A DNA stretch of 11,540 nt from Bacteroidales bacterium UBA5219. GTDB taxonomy: Bacteria; Bacteroidota; Bacteroidia; Bacteroidales; ML635J-15. How positions within the stretch are numbered: the first letter of the stretch is position 1; every line of letters starts with the position of its first letter. Shown here piece after piece: positions 1-6,068 of this stretch. A program made the translations under genes and the position numbers. Below the pieces are notes generated by a model that ran no database searches, was not told the DNA's origin, and was given only the letters and a program-made list of their open reading frames with translations. The DNA lies in contig DHVB01000028.1 of NCBI GenBank assembly GCA_002412425.1, positions 1-11,540 of the forward strand, read 5' to 3'.

Positions 1-17
1 TAAACCTATTTTAGGAC

Positions 18-428
18 ATGACAACTCCGGACAATCCGGTTGAGCCAAAATGTGATAAAGAAGAGGCTGATTTAGCAGCCGCACAAGCCGAAGAAGCCAG
101 AATTAATGGCGATTTTACAATAAATGCAGATTCTTGTATTTATTATTGGACACCACAAATGCCAGAATCATTTTTAAATGGTGCTTGTGGAAATTTGCAA
201 AATGTTGGAACCCCACCATATACTAAAAGGGATTCTGTGTATGTATTAACAAATTGGGCTAATGGTATATTACCATCTATTTCTGAAACACATTCAAAAT
301 ATTTAATTTTACAAGGTGTGTCAAGGACAGGTGGTAATGCTTTGACAGCATGGGATTTATATGTGGGGGCACAAGCTACTACTCAGGCTGCACAAACAGC
401 ATTAACAGATTGTCAAAATAGCAGATAA
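18..428 (+). CDS. Small hypothetical protein with four cysteines; start uncertain
   Basis: This reads as a 136-residue protein that I do not recognise. It has an acidic, Ala/Glu-rich, probably helical N-terminal segment (about residues 12-30), a Tyr/Trp-rich middle, and an Ala/Gln/Thr-rich, probably helical C-terminus ending in TDCQNSR. It contains four cysteines and shows no signal peptide or membrane segment. The start is doubtful. An in-frame TAG lies at 12-14, one codon before the ATG, and AGGA at 13-16 is too close to act as a ribosome-binding site. The neighbouring frame is open from the window edge to a TGA at 41-43, so the gene may be the 3' part of a longer frameshifted gene or may be translationally coupled to an upstream gene. 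A strong terminator follows. The four cysteines hint at an exported protein like the next gene, but that is inference. Confidence 0.5.
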   Translation: MTTPDNPVEPKCDKEEADLAAAQAEEARINGDFTINADSCIYYWTPQMPESFLNGACGNLQNVGTPPYTKRDSVYVLTNWANGILPSISETHSKYLILQGVSRTGGNALTAWDLYVGAQATTQAAQTALTDCQNSR

Positions 429-452
429 GAAAACTTACATTTTATTAAATAT

Positions 453-487
453 AAAAAATCCGCATTAATTAATAATGCGGATTTTTT
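453..487 (+). terminator. Rho-independent terminator after the first gene
   Basis: A perfect 15-base inverted repeat (453-467 and 473-487) with a 5-base ATTAA loop has an ATCCGCATTA core and ends in six T. It starts 24 bases after the stop codon at 426-428. The A-tract on the left arm means it could also work in the other direction. It separates the first gene from the promoter of the next. Confidence 0.9.
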
Positions 488-489
488 AC

Positions 490-519
490 TTCACATTTTT
501 ATTTATATTGTTCTATAAT
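490..519 (+). promoter_or_regulatory. Sigma-70-type promoter of the Cys-rich protein gene
   Basis: TTCACA (490-495) and TATAAT (514-519) are separated by 18 bases, matching the sigma-70 consensus at 5/6 and 6/6. Transcription should start near 526. AAGGAAGA (527-533) lies 17 bases before the ATG at 551, which is far for a Shine-Dalgarno sequence, so translation may start inefficiently or use another signal. Confidence 0.6.
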
Positions 520-550
520 TTATAAAAGGAAGAACTTTTATAGAAAAACA

Positions 551-1990
551 ATGAAATTTAATAAATGTTTTTTATTTTTGTTTATAGTATTTAATTTATT
601 TGAATTTAATGCTATTGCTGACGAATCTTGCCCATCTCCATATGGACTTTGTAATTATAATGGTGGCACTAATAATGGATTATATTGTAATAATATTCCT
701 TCAAATTGTTATCCTTTTTATTCAGGATATGATTCATGGAATAAAAACACTTGTGACCCTTCGAAATTTGTTGACGATGATTTATTTCCTTTCATTCAAT
801 ACACTTGTTTAGATGCAACAGCGATGACTCTTAATGATAATAAACAATGTGTATGTCAACCTGAGTATTATATGGTTAATGGGAATGAGTATACTGATAA
901 CCCATCAGAAGCAACGGGATGTAATGCATGTCCAGCAAATGGTTGGCAATGTACAGGTGGAACAACCCCTCCATACCAAAATTGTTATTCATTTAATTAT
1001 GCTTTGTATGATTCCGGAACTGCTTATTTTATGGGTGAAGATATAATAGATACTGATGGATGTCAATGTACAGGGTATCCTTCTTCGAAAAATTGTACCC
1101 CATCACCAGATCCTTGTCCCGCTGGATATACGGTGGAAGCAAATTCTGGATCTCAGCCACTTCTAAACTGTAGTAATGGTACATATGGCGAATGTACCAA
1201 TACCAATTGGGAGTGCGATGCAAATACTATTACTATAATTTATAATCCAAATGGTGGTGCAGGTACTGTTCCAACCGCAACACAATGCACATATGATGGT
1301 GATTGTAATTTATCAGGTGCTGGTTCAATGGTAAAACAAGGACATACACTTACACAATGGTGTACCGAACCAGATGGTACAGGTATTTGTTGCTTACCCA
1401 ATGCAGTATGTACAGGTTTTGATTTTTCAGTAAATAATGCAGAAATAAATGTTTTTGCACAATGGGAACCAAACACAATTACTATAACTTATAATTCAAA
1501 TGGTGGTGAAGGTAGTGCAGGACCGACAAATTGTACATTTAATGATGTGTGTACTTTGTCAGATGGTACAGGTATGCAAAAGGCTGGGTATATACTTGCA
1601 GGATGGTGTTTACAAAATCCATGTTCAATGCCATATCTACTTGGATCATCACATCCTGAATTAGCAACAAGTGCTGATGATAAAACTCTTTATGCAAAAT
1701 GGACACAATGTCCGGCTGGTACTTATTATTCGTCAGGTAATTGTGAGCCTTGTAATGCTGGGTATTATTGTGAAGGAAACGGGCAACGAACACCATGCCC
1801 AGCAGGGCACACCAGTGATGCTATTGATACTGATAACTTGCCACAAAGTATAGAAGCTTGTTATATAACAACTGGAACTGGTGGAACTAAATTCTGTGCT
1901 GGCACTGGTGATTTATGTTTTACATTACCAAATGGTGTTGGTAGTACTGATACTCCTGATAAGATTTATTATAATCAAGTAAATCCTTAA
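551..1990 (+). CDS. Secreted Cys-rich surface protein with InlB-type repeats
   Basis: This is a 479-residue exported protein. Residues 1-23 form a signal peptide with a hydrophobic Phe/Leu-rich core and a likely cleavage site after AIA (23). Two repeats of the Listeria-Bacteroides (InlB B-repeat, beta-grasp-like) type follow at about 225-306 and 308-384. Both begin NTITI.YN.NGG and end in a QW or LYAKW motif. Residues 387-424 form a compact Cys-rich module (CPAGTYY..GNCEPCNAGYYC) like the GCC2/GCC3 or EGF-like modules of surface proteins. I count 38 cysteines in total, one of them in the signal peptide, so the mature chain is probably heavily disulphide-bonded outside the cytoplasm. No LPXTG motif, C-terminal membrane anchor or clear autotransporter barrel is visible, so it is either released or held by partners. 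An adhesin or host-contact role is plausible by family analogy but not shown. The gene has its own promoter at 490-519. Confidence 0.75.
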   Translation: MKFNKCFLFLFIVFNLFEFNAIADESCPSPYGLCNYNGGTNNGLYCNNIPSNCYPFYSGYDSWNKNTCDPSKFVDDDLFPFIQYTCLDATAMTLNDNKQCVCQPEYYMVNGNEYTDNPSEATGCNACPANGWQCTGGTTPPYQNCYSFNYALYDSGTAYFMGEDIIDTDGCQCTGYPSSKNCTPSPDPCPAGYTVEANSGSQPLLNCSNGTYGECTNTNWECDANTITIIYNPNGGAGTVPTATQCTYDGDCNLSGAGSMVKQGHTLTQWCTEPDGTGICCLPNAVCTGFDFSVNNAEINVFAQWEPNTITITYNSNGGEGSAGPTNCTFNDVCTLSDGTGMQKAGYILAGWCLQNPCSMPYLLGSSHPELATSADDKTLYAKWTQCPAGTYYSSGNCEPCNAGYYCEGNGQRTPCPAGHTSDAIDTDNLPQSIEACYITTGTGGTKFCAGTGDLCFTLPNGVGSTDTPDKIYYNQVNP

Positions 1991-2013
1991 TTCATAATTT
2001 AATAAGAAAAAAA

Positions 2014-2043
2014 CTTGCATTTTATTATAATTGTATGTAAACT
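2014..2043 (+). promoter_or_regulatory. Possible rpsD promoter
   Basis: TATAAT lies at 2026-2031, but nothing like TTGACA sits 17 bases upstream. An alternative is TTGCAT (2015-2020) with TAAACT (2038-2043) at 17-base spacing, which is weaker at both boxes. The preceding gene has no obvious terminator, so some read-through into rpsD is also possible. Confidence 0.3.
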
Positions 2044-2155
2044 TGGCAGGCTGAGTAATCAGAACTGAATAATCGTCGGTGCTTTTTGGTCCCGACAGAG
2101 ATAAAGATTCTGTAAAATGCTTGGCACCAAGAAAACCAAAAAAAAGGATAAAAAA
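2042..2155 (+). promoter_or_regulatory. Structured leader of rpsD, possible S4 autoregulatory RNA
   Basis: The segment before rpsD is rich in small stems. CTGA-GTAA-TCAG (2051-2062) is a GNRA-tetraloop hairpin. GTCGG (2075-2079) pairs with CCGAC (2092-2096). ACAGA (2095-2099) pairs with TCTGT (2109-2113) and competes with the previous stem for two bases. CTTGG-CA-CCAAG lies at 2120-2131. TTTTTGGT (2083-2090) can pair with ACCAAAAA (2135-2142), right beside the Shine-Dalgarno AAGGA (2144-2148). S4 represses its own mRNA in several bacteria through leader structures. A similar role here is inference, and I do not recognise this as a described leader family. Confidence 0.4.
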
Positions 2156-2788
2156 ATGGCACGTGATGGCGCAAAACGCAGTACCAGAAAATTAAAAATC
2201 GGACGTCGTTTAGGCGTAAATTTATGGGGACAGGCTAAATCTCCATTTAATAAAAGAAAATATAAACCCGGTCAACATGGTCCAACTAGTCGTGGTGGAA
2301 ATTCATCCGATTATGCTAAACAACACAGAGCAAAACAAATGCTGAAAGGTTATTATGGAAATATCGGTGAAAAAAAATTCCACAGATATTATAAAGAAGC
2401 ATCAAATATGCGTGGTGATACCCCACAAAATTTAATCGGTTTATTAGAAAGACGACTGGATGCAGTTGTTTATCGTGCAAAACTTGCACCAACTGTTTTT
2501 AGTGCCCGTCAATTAGTCAGTCATGGTCATATATTAGTCAATGGCAAACGTGTTAAAATTTCCAGTTATCAAGTCAATCCTGGGGATGAAATCACAGTTA
2601 GTGAAAAAGCAAAACAAATGCCATTAGTAGTATTAGCACTGGAATCACCAGAACGTCAATTTGCAGACTATGTAAAAGTAGATAGCGCAAATTTTGTCGC
2701 AACTTTTGTAAGAGTCCCAGATTTTAGTGAAGTTCCATATCCAGTACAAATGCAACCAGAACTAATTGTCGAATTCTATTCAAGATAA
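2156..2788 (+). CDS. rpsD: 30S ribosomal protein S4
   Basis: S4 is a primary binder of 16S rRNA that nucleates assembly of the 30S subunit body, and it contributes to decoding accuracy. From the chosen start it is 210 residues, close to the usual 205. The N-terminal part carries the typical NLWGQAKSPFNKRKYKPGQ region. The S4 RNA-binding domain follows at about residues 95-160, including ERRLDAVVYRAK, ARQLVSHGHILVNGKRV and NPGDEITV. The C-terminus VPYPVQMQPELIVEFYSR is the classic bacterial ending. The wording (KSPFNKRKY, VNGKRV, VPYPVQM) resembles alphaproteobacterial S4. The ATG at 2156 is preferred because AAGGA at 2144-2148 sits 7 bases upstream. An in-frame ATG at 2117 would add 13 Lys-rich residues, has no ribosome-binding site and lies in the structured leader. 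The gene stands alone, outside the alpha operon, as is common in alphaproteobacteria. Confidence 0.97.
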   Translation: MARDGAKRSTRKLKIGRRLGVNLWGQAKSPFNKRKYKPGQHGPTSRGGNSSDYAKQHRAKQMLKGYYGNIGEKKFHRYYKEASNMRGDTPQNLIGLLERRLDAVVYRAKLAPTVFSARQLVSHGHILVNGKRVKISSYQVNPGDEITVSEKAKQMPLVVLALESPERQFADYVKVDSANFVATFVRVPDFSEVPYPVQMQPELIVEFYSR

Positions 2789-2816
2789 AAAACACCGCAA
2801 AACGCGGTGTTTTTTG
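2787..2816 (+). terminator. Rho-independent terminator of rpsD
   Basis: A 12-base-pair stem (2787-2798 with 2804-2815) has a CACCGC/GCGGTG core and an AAAAC loop, with A on the left arm and T on the right. It overlaps the last bases of the rpsD stop codon. Because it is A/T-flanked on both sides it could also stop transcripts of the convergent bamD. Confidence 0.9.
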
Positions 2817-2828
2817 TTAGTTATTAGT

Positions 2829-2913
2829 GGTTAGTGTTTGTGGTTTGTGATAGTGGATTGTGTTAGTGGGGATGGAGAAGTAAAAGATACTATCACAAAC
2901 ACTAACACTAACC
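2829..2913. repeat. Imperfect inverted repeat in the rpsD/bamD gap
   Basis: The left arm (2829-2854) and right arm (2889-2913) are near-perfect reverse complements built from TTAGTG/TTTGTG-like units, separated by 34 bases. The ends GGTTAGTG and TTTGTGATAGT match exactly, and the middle differs by a one-base shift. The right arm overlaps the last codons and stop of bamD. It could form a long stem between the convergent genes. Confidence 0.7.
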
Positions 2914-3627
2914 ATTAAGTTTCTTTGTCCATTCGTTATTTGGGAAATTTAATCGCAAGGTTTCTGCATAGCCGTTTGCTTGTTCTGGTAATCCTATGGC
3001 GGTATATGCTTCGGTTAATCTAAATAATGCTTCGGGTGTCATCGCTGTCTCTTGGGCAGTGCTGATAATAAATTGCAAATGATTAATCGCACTTGTCCAA
3101 TTTTCTTTTCGCATATCATGTCTGGCAGAATACATCGTTTTGCCAGCAATATAATTTTTTAATATTATAATTTTATTTTTCGCGTTCGCTGTATATTTTG
3201 AATCGGGAAATCTATCCACCAGTTGTTGAAATTGATTTAATGCATACCAAGACATCCCCGGTTCACGACGAACATCAGAAACTTGACGATAATAAGTCAT
3301 CCCGCGTAAATACATAATATATGCAACATCCTTATGCCCCGGATGAAAACGCATAAATCTATCCGTCGTCAGTAAAGTTCCAGCAAAATCCCCATCCATA
3401 TATTGACTGTATGCCGCCATAATCAATGCGTCAGGTGCCCAAATGCTTGCCGGAAAATTTGATTCTGCTTTGATAAATTCTTCGGATGCTTTCTTGTAAT
3501 TTTCATCATCAAGTTCAGCATACGCATTATTGTAAATTTCAGATATTGTTTGATCTGTTGTTGGCGCTGTTCCACCACATGCAGATAAAGCGCAACACAA
3601 GGCAATAAATAAATATGTTTTTTTCAT
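2908..3627 (-). CDS. bamD: Outer membrane assembly lipoprotein BamD
   Basis: BamD (ComL/YfiO) is the essential lipoprotein of the BAM complex that, with BamA, folds and inserts beta-barrel proteins into the outer membrane. The 239-residue product has a lipoprotein signal with a short Lys-Lys N-terminus, a hydrophobic core and a lipobox LSAC (14-17). Cys17 would be lipidated, and Gly18 after it fits outer-membrane sorting. The rest is a helical TPR-like array. Typical BamD wording includes YNNAYAELDDENYKKASEEF (about residues 32-51), FMRFHPGHKDVAYIMYLRGMTYYRQ, ALNQFQQLVDRFPDSKYTANA and RHDMRKENWTSAINHLQ. Length and repeat arrangement match the family. It is convergent with rpsD and divergent from murJ, with only 31 bases between the two start codons. 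No strong Shine-Dalgarno sequence precedes the ATG; GGAAA lies about 10 bases upstream. Confidence 0.93.
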   Translation of the reverse strand: MKKTYLFIALCCALSACGGTAPTTDQTISEIYNNAYAELDDENYKKASEEFIKAESNFPASIWAPDALIMAAYSQYMDGDFAGTLLTTDRFMRFHPGHKDVAYIMYLRGMTYYRQVSDVRREPGMSWYALNQFQQLVDRFPDSKYTANAKNKIIILKNYIAGKTMYSARHDMRKENWTSAINHLQFIISTAQETAMTPEALFRLTEAYTAIGLPEQANGYAETLRLNFPNNEWTKKLNG

Positions 3628-3658
3628 TTCTTAATTTCCGTTTTGTTATAAGAGTATA

Positions 3659-5146
3659 ATGCCTTTCATGAAGATTGGCAAACATATTTTCAAAGTCGGT
3701 GGTTGGACAGCAATATCAAGAGTTTTCGGATTTGTCCGAGATGTGCTGATTGCAAATATACTGGGAGCAGGGCGTCTGTCTGATATTTTCTTTGCTGCAT
3801 TCAAATTGCCAAATATGTTTCGTGATTTATTAGGTGAAGGTGCGTTGTCTTCGGTATTTGTTCCTATGTTTACCGAGCAAAGAAAATCTAGTCAAAATAA
3901 ATCACTTAATTTTGCAAATAATTTCTTTTCATGGTTAATGGCAATTTTATTAATTATTACAATTATTGGTTTAATTATTATGCCAATCATAGTGTTAATT
4001 CTGACCCCCGGATTTGCATCTGATCCTGGTAAAATGGATTTAACAATAACAATTTCCAGATGGATGTTTTTATATTTGATTTTTATTTGTGGAACTGCTT
4101 TCTTGGGCAGTATTTTGAACGCGTTTTCTGAATTCGCACTAGTTGCATCAATGCCTGTTATATTCAACTTGTTTTCCATAGGCGCGCTTTTATTAGCTAA
4201 ATATCTTGGTGCAGGTTCAAGTGTTTTATATATTTTATCAGCAGCCGTTGTTTTATCAGGTGTATTTCAAATGTCTGTATTATGGGGGCGATTGCGTGCG
4301 AAAAAATTCGGCTTACGATTAATAAAGCCACGTTGGAACAATCAAATAAAAACAGCCTTTAAAAGATTAGGTGTCGGATTATTTGGAACAGGGTTTTATC
4401 AAATAAATATAATAATCGGAACATTAATCGTGTCTTTCCAAGCCGGTGCAGTTTCATGGTTATATTATTCTAATAGAATGATTCAATTGCCTTTCGCAAT
4501 TATCGGTCTTTCTGTCGGAACGGTTTTATTAACAAGTATTTCAAATTCATTGGCAGAAAAAAATATGTCCCAAGTATATGTTCAACAAAACGCAGCATTC
4601 AGACAAAGTATGATGCTTACTTTGCCATGTATGGTTGGATTATTTGTTTTGGCAATACCAATAATTCAATTTTTATTTCAACATGGTGCATGGACCAGCG
4701 AAAGCACTATCGCAGTAGCACACGCGATGATGATTCAATCTTTGGTTTTACCAGCAATGACCACCAATCAAATTTATTCTAAAACATTATTTGCAGCCCA
4801 AGATGTTAAAACACCAGTTAAAAGTTCAATTATAGGACTGGCAGTATCAATTATGTTTTATTTAGGATTGTTTTCTTTTATCGGATATCTGGCAATTCCA
4901 GTCGGTGCTGTTGTTGGTGGATATGTAAAAAATTGGTTTTTATTACGCGAATGCGTCAAACGTAAATTATTTAAAATCTTGCCGAAAACAAAACGCGCAA
5001 TGGCTGGATTTATAACGCTTTCAGTCGTTCTGGCCGCTGTTTTATGGTTTGTTCCTGTTAAAAATTTATGGATGTTAATAGCAACAATAGCAGTGTTTGG
5101 AATAATTTATTTACCAATTGCATTAATTATTAATAAAAAAAGTTGA
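3659..5146 (+). CDS. murJ: Lipid II flippase MurJ
   Basis: MurJ (MviN) moves the peptidoglycan precursor lipid II across the inner membrane. The 495-residue product is almost entirely hydrophobic, consistent with the 14 membrane segments of this MOP-superfamily transporter. The N-terminal hallmark is present: SRVFGFVRDVLIA, then DIFFAAFKLPNMFRDLLGEG, then FVPMF. Arg21, Arg27 and Arg55 correspond by motif to the functionally important Arg18, Arg24 and Arg52 of the E. coli protein. Arg273 in YYSNRMIQLP corresponds to E. coli Arg270. The internal GLSVGTVLLTSIS also fits. The start is unsettled. The ATG at 3659 has only a weak AAGAG (3650-3654) 4 bases away, and a TATAAT-like box overlaps it at 3655-3660. 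If that box is a promoter, the ATG at 3668 (fourth codon) would start a nearly leaderless message. Confidence 0.95.
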   Translation: MPFMKIGKHIFKVGGWTAISRVFGFVRDVLIANILGAGRLSDIFFAAFKLPNMFRDLLGEGALSSVFVPMFTEQRKSSQNKSLNFANNFFSWLMAILLIITIIGLIIMPIIVLILTPGFASDPGKMDLTITISRWMFLYLIFICGTAFLGSILNAFSEFALVASMPVIFNLFSIGALLLAKYLGAGSSVLYILSAAVVLSGVFQMSVLWGRLRAKKFGLRLIKPRWNNQIKTAFKRLGVGLFGTGFYQINIIIGTLIVSFQAGAVSWLYYSNRMIQLPFAIIGLSVGTVLLTSISNSLAEKNMSQVYVQQNAAFRQSMMLTLPCMVGLFVLAIPIIQFLFQHGAWTSESTIAVAHAMMIQSLVLPAMTTNQIYSKTLFAAQDVKTPVKSSIIGLAVSIMFYLGLFSFIGYLAIPVGAVVGGYVKNWFLLRECVKRKLFKILPKTKRAMAGFITLSVVLAAVLWFVPVKNLWMLIATIAVFGIIYLPIALIINKKS

Positions 5147-5171
5147 ACGTAATCTTTTTATATGATAAAAT
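5143..5171 (+). promoter_or_regulatory. Sigma-70-type promoter of the small lipoprotein gene
   Basis: TTGAAC (5143-5148) and TAAAAT (5166-5171) are 17 bases apart, with 4/6 and 5/6 matches to the consensus. The -35 box overlaps the murJ stop codon (5144-5146). The next gene could therefore be transcribed on its own as well as by read-through from murJ, since no terminator lies between them. Confidence 0.5.
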
Positions 5172-5198
5172 AGTGTCAAGATTGGAAGGAGGGAATCC

Positions 5199-5459
5199 AT
5201 GAAATTATATCATTTGCCGTTTTTAGTTTTGCCACTTGCATTAACCGCATGTGCAAATACTATGACAGGCGACAGTACAAAAAATTATGGTGAAATGAGC
5301 GAAGAAAGCCTGACCGCAACAAATTATGAAGATAATTCATATTTGATGGCTGCGACACCTGAATATCATATAGGACAATCATTTAAAATTGATGATGTTC
5401 AATATTTTCCGATGGAAGATGTAAGTAGTAATTCTGTGTCGTCAATTTTTCGTAACTAA
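5199..5459 (+). CDS. Short lipoprotein, probable truncated N-terminus of RlpA
   Basis: This reads as an 86-residue lipoprotein. The start is well supported, with AAGGAGGG at 5186-5193 5 bases before the ATG. A signal with lipobox LTAC (15-18) predicts lipidation of Cys18, and Ala19 suggests transfer to the outer membrane. Residues 56-74 (YHIGQSFKIDDVQYFPMED) match the pattern seen just before the double-psi beta-barrel of RlpA, a septal lytic transglycosylase, where Y-x-[IV]-G-x-x-[YF]-x-[IV]-x-G-x-x-Y-x-P-x-E-D is usual. In RlpA this leads into a GIASWYG motif and the catalytic domain. Here only 12 further residues follow before the stop. The gene therefore looks cut after about residue 75-80, where the sequence changes to Bacteroidota-type repeats. 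It could instead be a genuine small lipoprotein. RlpA identity is inferred from this one segment and the envelope-gene neighbourhood. Confidence 0.55.
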   Translation: MKLYHLPFLVLPLALTACANTMTGDSTKNYGEMSEESLTATNYEDNSYLMAATPEYHIGQSFKIDDVQYFPMEDVSSNSVSSIFRN

Positions 5460-5552
5460 AAATCACCAATTTTAAAACGAAACTTTTAGTTGATTTGCTT
5501 TACTTGCTTGGGTTAGCTTCGCAGAGTTCGCAGGCTCACTCTGCTTGCTCAG

Positions 5553-5608
5553 ATTTTTCCACACATCCCCGCTCGCTCGGATTTTTCCACACATCCCCGC
5601 TCGCTCGG
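5553..5608. repeat. 28-base tandem duplication
   Basis: Two adjacent units of period 28 start at 5553 and 5581. Both begin ATTTTTCCACACATCCCC and run into GCTCGCTCGG. They lead directly into the large palindrome at 5598-5664. The right-hand composite copy at 7277 lacks this duplication. Confidence 0.8.
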
Positions 5609-5857
5609 ATTTGTAATCCGAGTGTAACATTACCAAGCACTCGGATTACAAATCCGAGCGAGCGTCATAGGTGTTTGAGCGAGCGTCATAGGTGTTTGAG
5701 CGAGCAATAGTGGTGATAGGAGCGAGCTGGTGTGGGTTGTCCGTGAGGATAAAACAAGACCATCAAAAGTTTGTCCGTAGGACAACATGTGATTAACCGT
5801 AGGCGCAGCCTACGGTAGTTAGCCCCTCAAAAGCCTTGCCCGCAAGGGCAACACAAT
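5595..5857. repeat. Composite intergenic repeat, copy 1
   Basis: This block of about 263 bases recurs in direct orientation at 7277-7538 with scattered substitutions and small indels. In order it has: a palindrome with perfect 27-base arms (5598-5624 and 5638-5664) around a 13-base loop (5625-5637), each arm itself holding a CTCGGATT/AATCCGAG mini-hairpin; two 21-base tandem units (5656-5676 and 5677-5697) beginning GAGCGAGCGTCATAGG; and small hairpins TTGTCC-GTA-GGACAA (5771-5785), ACCGTAGGC-GCA-GCCTACGGT (5796-5816) and TTGCCC-GCAA-GGGCAA (5836-5851). No credible gene lies in 5460-6068. The make-up resembles the palindromic intergenic repeats common in some Bacteroidota; this is from general recognition, not a search. 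Confidence 0.85.
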
Positions 5858-5861
5858 AAAC

Positions 5862-5942
5862 TCAGTTAAAAGTTTATAAAGTAAAAAGTTCATAAAGGAA
5901 TGCCAAGCAAAAAACTTCTTTTAACTTTTAACTTTTAACTGA
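5862..5942. repeat. 13-base inverted repeat around an A/T-rich spacer
   Basis: TCAGTTAAAAGTT (5862-5874) is the exact reverse complement of AACTTTTAACTGA (5930-5942). The right side also holds three short tandem units of TTTTAAC (about 5918-5938). The element sits between the two repeat families on the left flank of the ATPase gene and has no counterpart on the right flank. Confidence 0.65.
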
Positions 5943-5977
5943 TTTGCCGTCTCTTATCTATACGAATTTTAATTTAT

Positions 5978-6042
5978 TTTCCGCAAATTTTATTAAATTC
6001 AAGGAATTTAATCCGCAAATTTGATTGAATTTGCGGAATTTT
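5978..6042. repeat. 65-base direct repeat, left copy
   Basis: It matches 7205-7269 at 63 of 65 positions. It contains two hairpins: ATTAAATTC-AAG-GAATTTAAT and CCGCAAATT (6013-6021) with AATTTGCGG (6028-6036). It ends 26 bases before the ATPase start codon, so its 3' half lies in the likely promoter region. Confidence 0.85.
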
Positions 6043-6053
6043 GTTTATATTTG
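6020..6053 (+). promoter_or_regulatory. Possible Bacteroidota-type promoter of the ATPase gene
   Basis: TATATTTG (6046-6053) fits the Bacteroidota -7 consensus TAnnTTTG. Candidate -33 elements are TTTG at 6020-6023 (22-base spacing) or TTG at 6025-6027 (18 bases), both inside the 65-base repeat. The usual spacing is about 19-21, so the match is imperfect. No Shine-Dalgarno sequence follows, which is normal for the phylum. A three-codon ATG-AAA-TTA-TGA at 6061-6072 overlaps the gene start. Confidence 0.4.
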
Positions 6054-6068
6054 TAAAAAAATGAAATT

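Noticed and set aside
1539..1796. 85-codon open frame opposite the Cys-rich gene
   Set aside because: The sense frame has a signal peptide, recognisable repeats and its own promoter; the antisense frame has none of these.
2042..2131. tRNA-like or small RNA gene in front of rpsD
   Set aside because: No acceptor stem, T-loop or anticodon arm can be drawn, and the stems fit a short mRNA leader better.
2117..2155. Upstream in-frame ATG giving rpsD 13 extra Lys-rich residues
   Set aside because: It has no ribosome-binding site and lies in the structured leader, and S4 proteins start near the ATG at 2156, which has AAGGA at the right distance.
5553..5707. Possible CRISPR array from the short tandem repeats
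   Set aside because: The units are adjacent without unique spacers, only two to three copies exist, and no cas gene is nearby.
5495..5710. Open frame of 71 codons across the left repeat block
   Set aside because: Its translation is only a readout of the 28-base and 21-base tandem units and palindrome, with no family-like sequence.
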